64,000 nt of DNA from Ardenticatenales bacterium (GTDB lineage Bacteria > Chloroflexota > Anaerolineae > Promineifilales > Promineifilaceae). Numbering within the stretch: the first letter of the stretch is position 1; every line of letters begins with the position of its first letter. Location: NCBI GenBank assembly GCA_020634575.1, contig JACKBM010000004.1:124001-188000 (forward strand), given 5' to 3'. The notes below the pieces were generated by a model. That model was given only the letters and a program-made list of their open reading frames with translations, was not told the origin of the DNA and ran no database searches. Shown here piece after piece: positions 61,534 through 64,000 of this stretch. A program made the translations under genes and the position numbers.

Positions 61534-61559
61534 CAGTTTTTTCTCTGAGGAGGTAAACG

Positions 61560-62501
61560 ATGAACAAGCGTGAACGGATTTTTGGCTTACTGGAAACGGC
61601 TGGGCCGTGGGATTATGTACCGGCCGGTTTTTTCATCCATTTCCCCGAGCAATACCATTACGGCCAGGCGGCCGTGGACAAACATCTGGAGTATTTCCGC
61701 TACACTGGCATGGATTTTGTCAAAATCCAGTTTGAGAATAGGTTTCCGGACCGGCCGGAAATCCGCCGGCCCGCTGACTGGGCCAATATGCCTCAGTATG
61801 GTCCCGAGTTCTATGAAAATCAGCTCAGCGTCGTCAAAGGGCTGGTCGATGCGGTGGGTACGGAAGCGCCCATCATCATGACGCTCTACTCTACCTTCAT
61901 GTGTGCCGGCCAAACCGTCGACAAAGATTTGCTGTTACAACATCTGCAAGAAGATCCGGAACAGGTCAAAAAGGGTTTTGAGGCGATCAGCCAGAGCCTC
62001 CTTTATTTTGTGCGCGAATGCATCAAACTGGGCGTCGATGGCTTCTACGCCTCCACTCAGGGCGGCGAAAGCTTCCGGTTGGGCAATTCAGATCTCTTCA
62101 ACAATTACGTCAAACCATTTGACCTGCTGCTGATGAACGAGATGAACGCCCACTGCCCCTTCAACATCCTCCACGTCTGTGATTACCACGGCGGCTATGA
62201 CGACCTCTCCCCATTCCCGGATTATCCGGGCCAGATCGTCAATTGCAGCCTGAAAGTGGGCGATGGGATGATGACGGGGCAACAGGTGGCGGCGCTGTTC
62301 GGCCGGCCGTTCATGGGCGGGCTGGACCGGCACGGCATCATCGCCCAGGGCAGCCCGGCTGAGGTGGCGGCTGCCACCAGGGAGATCCTGGCGGCAGCAC
62401 CAGATCAATTTATGCTAGGCGCGGATTGCACCCTACCCGGCGAAGTGGATTGGGACAACATCAAAACGGCCATCGACACGGCGCACGGCCACGCACAGTA
62501 G
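61560..62501 (+). CDS. Uroporphyrinogen decarboxylase (URO-D) family protein
   Basis: A 313-residue TIM-barrel protein of the URO-D/MtaA-like family. Features include NKRERIFGLLETAGPWDYVP, YVPAGFFIHFP, the central LGVDGFYASTQGG, ILHVCDYHGGYDD and the terminal LGADCTLPGEVDWDN. It lacks the haem-enzyme N-terminal block of true HemE and stands beside an ADP-ribosylglycohydrolase gene, so it is more likely a methyltransferase-like or unknown relative. His/Cys residues (HVCDYH, GADC) could bind metal as in MtaA. RBS GAGGAGG lies upstream. It follows the glycohydrolase gene by 65 bases. Confidence 0.82.
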   Translation: MNKRERIFGLLETAGPWDYVPAGFFIHFPEQYHYGQAAVDKHLEYFRYTGMDFVKIQFENRFPDRPEIRRPADWANMPQYGPEFYENQLSVVKGLVDAVGTEAPIIMTLYSTFMCAGQTVDKDLLLQHLQEDPEQVKKGFEAISQSLLYFVRECIKLGVDGFYASTQGGESFRLGNSDLFNNYVKPFDLLLMNEMNAHCPFNILHVCDYHGGYDDLSPFPDYPGQIVNCSLKVGDGMMTGQQVAALFGRPFMGGLDRHGIIAQGSPAEVAAATREILAAAPDQFMLGADCTLPGEVDWDNIKTAIDTAHGHAQ

Positions 62502-62688
62502 CTTGCCCGACGTCACCCTGAGCTTCGTTCATGGGGTAAAACGCCCCTCAAGAGAGAGCGAAGGGCCCCGGGCTTGACCAGCCAGTGGCAGGATTCGTAT
62601 GCTGCCCGGCCGTCAAACCAGCTAATGGTCTGGCCTGTCAGCGCCTCGGATCGGGGTCCCTCGCCGTCCCTCAAGGAGATCGATTCTC

Positions 62689-62799
62689 ATGACGGAAAAG
62701 GCTGCCAAGAAACAAGCCGGAAAAGGCGTGCGGTCTGAGGTTCGTAGTAAACGCTTTAGCGTTCAACGCTTATGCCTTTCGGAGGCGGGTTTCGCCTGA
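62689..62799 (+). pseudogene. Short reading frame cut by a repeat insertion
   Basis: ATG 62689 has a strong RBS (AAGGAGAT, 62674-62681) and encodes MTEKAAKKQAGKGVRSE before the frame enters the repeat at 62738 and stops at 62799 after 36 residues. The basic, Lys-rich start looks genuine and the rest is repeat-derived. The original gene may have continued beyond 62851, where the reading frames are short. The 62502-62688 stretch has only a half-element like the one at 3401 and no gene. Confidence 0.4.
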
Positions 62800-62851
62800 C
62801 CATTGCCTGGCTGAATAGCCGCCAAAGGCTAAAGCCCTTTACTACGAACCT
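62738..62851. repeat. GGTTCGTAGTAAA terminal-inverted-repeat element
   Basis: An element of about 114 bases with arms aggttcgtagtaaa and tttactacgaacct at the ends (14 of 14 match), followed inward by related gctttagc / gctaaagc blocks. No clear target-site duplication was seen. The layout is that of a MITE or REP-like unit. It interrupts the small reading frame at 62689. Beyond it, 62852-62922 shows no gene. Confidence 0.8.
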
Positions 62852-62922
62852 GGTTTCAACCTGGCGACCTTCTGCTCCATCAGCAGCCAGTATGAACCAC
62901 GATAAGTAAACCTACCTGCCAT

Positions 62923-64000
62923 TTACCCTTTCTGCTGCATCCACTCCACGGCTGTCGCCACCAGCGAGGCGGCACCGATAGCCAGGGCGCGCTCATCCAT
63001 GCGGAAGGTGGGTGTGTGGACCGGGTAATGACGGTCCCATTCTGGGTTGTGCACGCCCAGCATCATAAAACAGCCAGGCACAGCTTCCAGCATCAGGCTG
63101 AAATCCTCGCCCGCCATGATCGGTTTGCGCTCGAACACCTTGTCCGTGCCCAGTAAACCGTTCAAACCGGCAAAAGCAACCTGCGCCGCCTCGCTGTCAT
63201 TCACCGTCGGCGGCACACCCAGGTGGATGGTCAGATCAACCTCACCTCCCAGCGCTTCCACCACCTTGCAGGCGCGGCGCAGCTCATCCTGGAGCAACTG
63301 CCGCGTCCCCGGGGTCATGCTGCGCATGGTGCCGGTGATTTTGATCTCATCCGGGATAACGTTAGAGGCTGTCCCACCGTGAATCGTGGTCAGCGAGACC
63401 ACGCCGGATTCCAGTGGGTCCAACCGCCGGCTGACAATGTTGTTGACCGCCAGCAGCAGATGAGCTGACAGCACCAGCGGGTCATTGGCCAGATGAGGAA
63501 AAGCGCCATGGCCGCCAAAACCACGCACCGTCAGCTCCACGCCATCGCCCGCTGCCAGCAAACCGCCGGCCCGGGTGCTGACCGTGCCCACCTCAGACTC
63601 CGGGTCCACGTGCAGTCCAAAAACCGCATCCAAGCCATCCAAAGCACCTTCTTCAACCATACGCCGGCCGCCTGATTTGCCTTCCGCATCCCGGTTCTCT
63701 TCACTGGGCTGGAACAGCAGGCGGATGCTGCCGGGCAGGCGACCCTCATCAGCAAACCCTTTCAAGATGGTAGCGGCGCCCATCAGGATGGCGGTATGGG
63801 CATCGTGGCCGCAGGCATGCATCACGCCGGAGACCTGGCTGTCGAACGCATAGCCATTCTCTTCCAGAATCGGCAGCGCATCCATATCCGCGCGCAGCCC
63901 AACCGCCGGGCCGCTGCCTTCAATGTGGCCAACGACACCCGTTTTGGCGACGCCGGTTTCAGTCTCAATGCCCAGCTCATGCAGAACGGAGTTGACCAGG
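62923..64000 (-). CDS. M20-family metallopeptidase/amidohydrolase (5' end cut by window)
   Basis: An N-acyl-amino-acid hydrolase or aminoacylase of the M20 (carboxypeptidase Ss1-like) family, of which about 359 residues are visible. Metal-binding blocks are [16 protein letters not shown] and [17 protein letters not shown], then the [17 protein letters not shown] catalytic-Glu region, the dimerisation domain around [14 protein letters not shown], the [20 protein letters not shown] block and the C-terminal [16 protein letters not shown]. The start codon lies outside the window beyond 64000. The substrate may be an N-acyl amino acid or hippurate-like compound. Confidence 0.92.
   Translation of the reverse strand, partial: LVNSVLHELGIETETGVAKTGVVGHIEGSGPAVGLRADMDALPILEENGYAFDSQVSGVMHACGHDAHTAILMGAATILKGFADEGRLPGSIRLLFQPSEENRDAEGKSGGRRMVEEGALDGLDAVFGLHVDPESEVGTVSTRAGGLLAAGDGVELTVRGFGGHGAFPHLANDPLVLSAHLLLAVNNIVSRRLDPLESGVVSLTTIHGGTASNVIPDEIKITGTMRSMTPGTRQLLQDELRRACKVVEALGGEVDLTIHLGVPPTVNDSEAAQVAFAGLNGLLGTDKVFERKPIMAGEDFSLMLEAVPGCFMMLGVHNPEWDRHYPVHTPTFRMDERALAIGAASLVATAVEWMQQKG

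Noticed and set aside
1..64000. CRISPR array or tRNA/rRNA genes
   Set aside because: No regularly spaced direct repeats with unique spacers, no cloverleaf with T-loop and no rRNA-like sequence were seen.

Overview
The window reads as a chromosomal segment of a GC-rich, free-living bacterium, most likely a Chloroflexota member (Anaerolineae/Caldilineae type). The support is indirect. It comes from Pro/Thr/Ala-rich lipoprotein linkers, many PIG-L, DinB, DUF899, MR/MLE and CehA/McbA genes, NACHT proteins with membrane tails, and abundant intergenic palindromic repeats. No rRNA, tRNA, CRISPR array, transposase or phage gene was seen. Genes lie on both strands in short operons, and both end genes are cut by the window.

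Layout. 1-8.3 kb: aldo/keto reductase (partial), replicative helicase dnaB carrying a 430-residue intein, a BFN/DUF151 protein, a peptidase-MA-like lipoprotein and a hybrid histidine kinase. 8.3-14 kb: gyrA with its own promoter and a possible attenuator, an AAA ATPase, a small zinc-ribbon membrane protein and an arginase-fold protein. 14-20.6 kb (minus): HAD hydrolase, PLP decarboxylase, dihydropyrimidinase-like amidohydrolase and AroM-like protein, then an HTH-NACHT-membrane protein. 20.9-26.8 kb: a giant zinc-ribbon membrane protein, a PAP2 phosphatase and an amidase. 27-28.9 kb: a GrdB-family selenoprotein whose frame is interrupted by a UGA (Sec) codon, coupled to a CHAD protein. 28.9-35.8 kb: PIG-L, two TPM-domain proteins, a membrane EEP protein, a lipoprotein, DinB and DUF899.

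35.9-56.3 kb is a sugar-acid catabolic region. A minus-strand operon encodes a sugar-dehydrogenase-like lipoprotein, an NAD-dependent epimerase/dehydrogenase, a galactonate-dehydratase-type enzyme and a lactonase. Next come a mutarotase-like protein and a FadR/GntR regulator, which is divergent from a Dpp/Opp-type ABC importer with its operator candidate between them. The importer leads into mannonate dehydratase (UxuA), an RraA-like protein, an MR/MLE enzyme, a ManD/RspA-like enzyme and a CehA/McbA metallohydrolase. The inferred role is uptake of a sugar or uronate ligand, conversion to aldonates, and dehydration to 2-keto-3-deoxy acids. 56.3-64 kb: EEP phosphatase, nitroreductase, a surface-exposed protein, an ADP-ribosylglycohydrolase fused to a lectin-like domain behind a promoter with tandem operators, a URO-D family protein and an M20 peptidase (partial).

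The strongest points are the UGA-containing selenoprotein gene with a SECIS-like hairpin and an apparently leaderless promoter, the very strong excess of the palindrome ACCGGCCGGT through the window, and several families of intergenic palindromic repeats, some of which supply the start-codon flank or stop codon of neighbouring genes.
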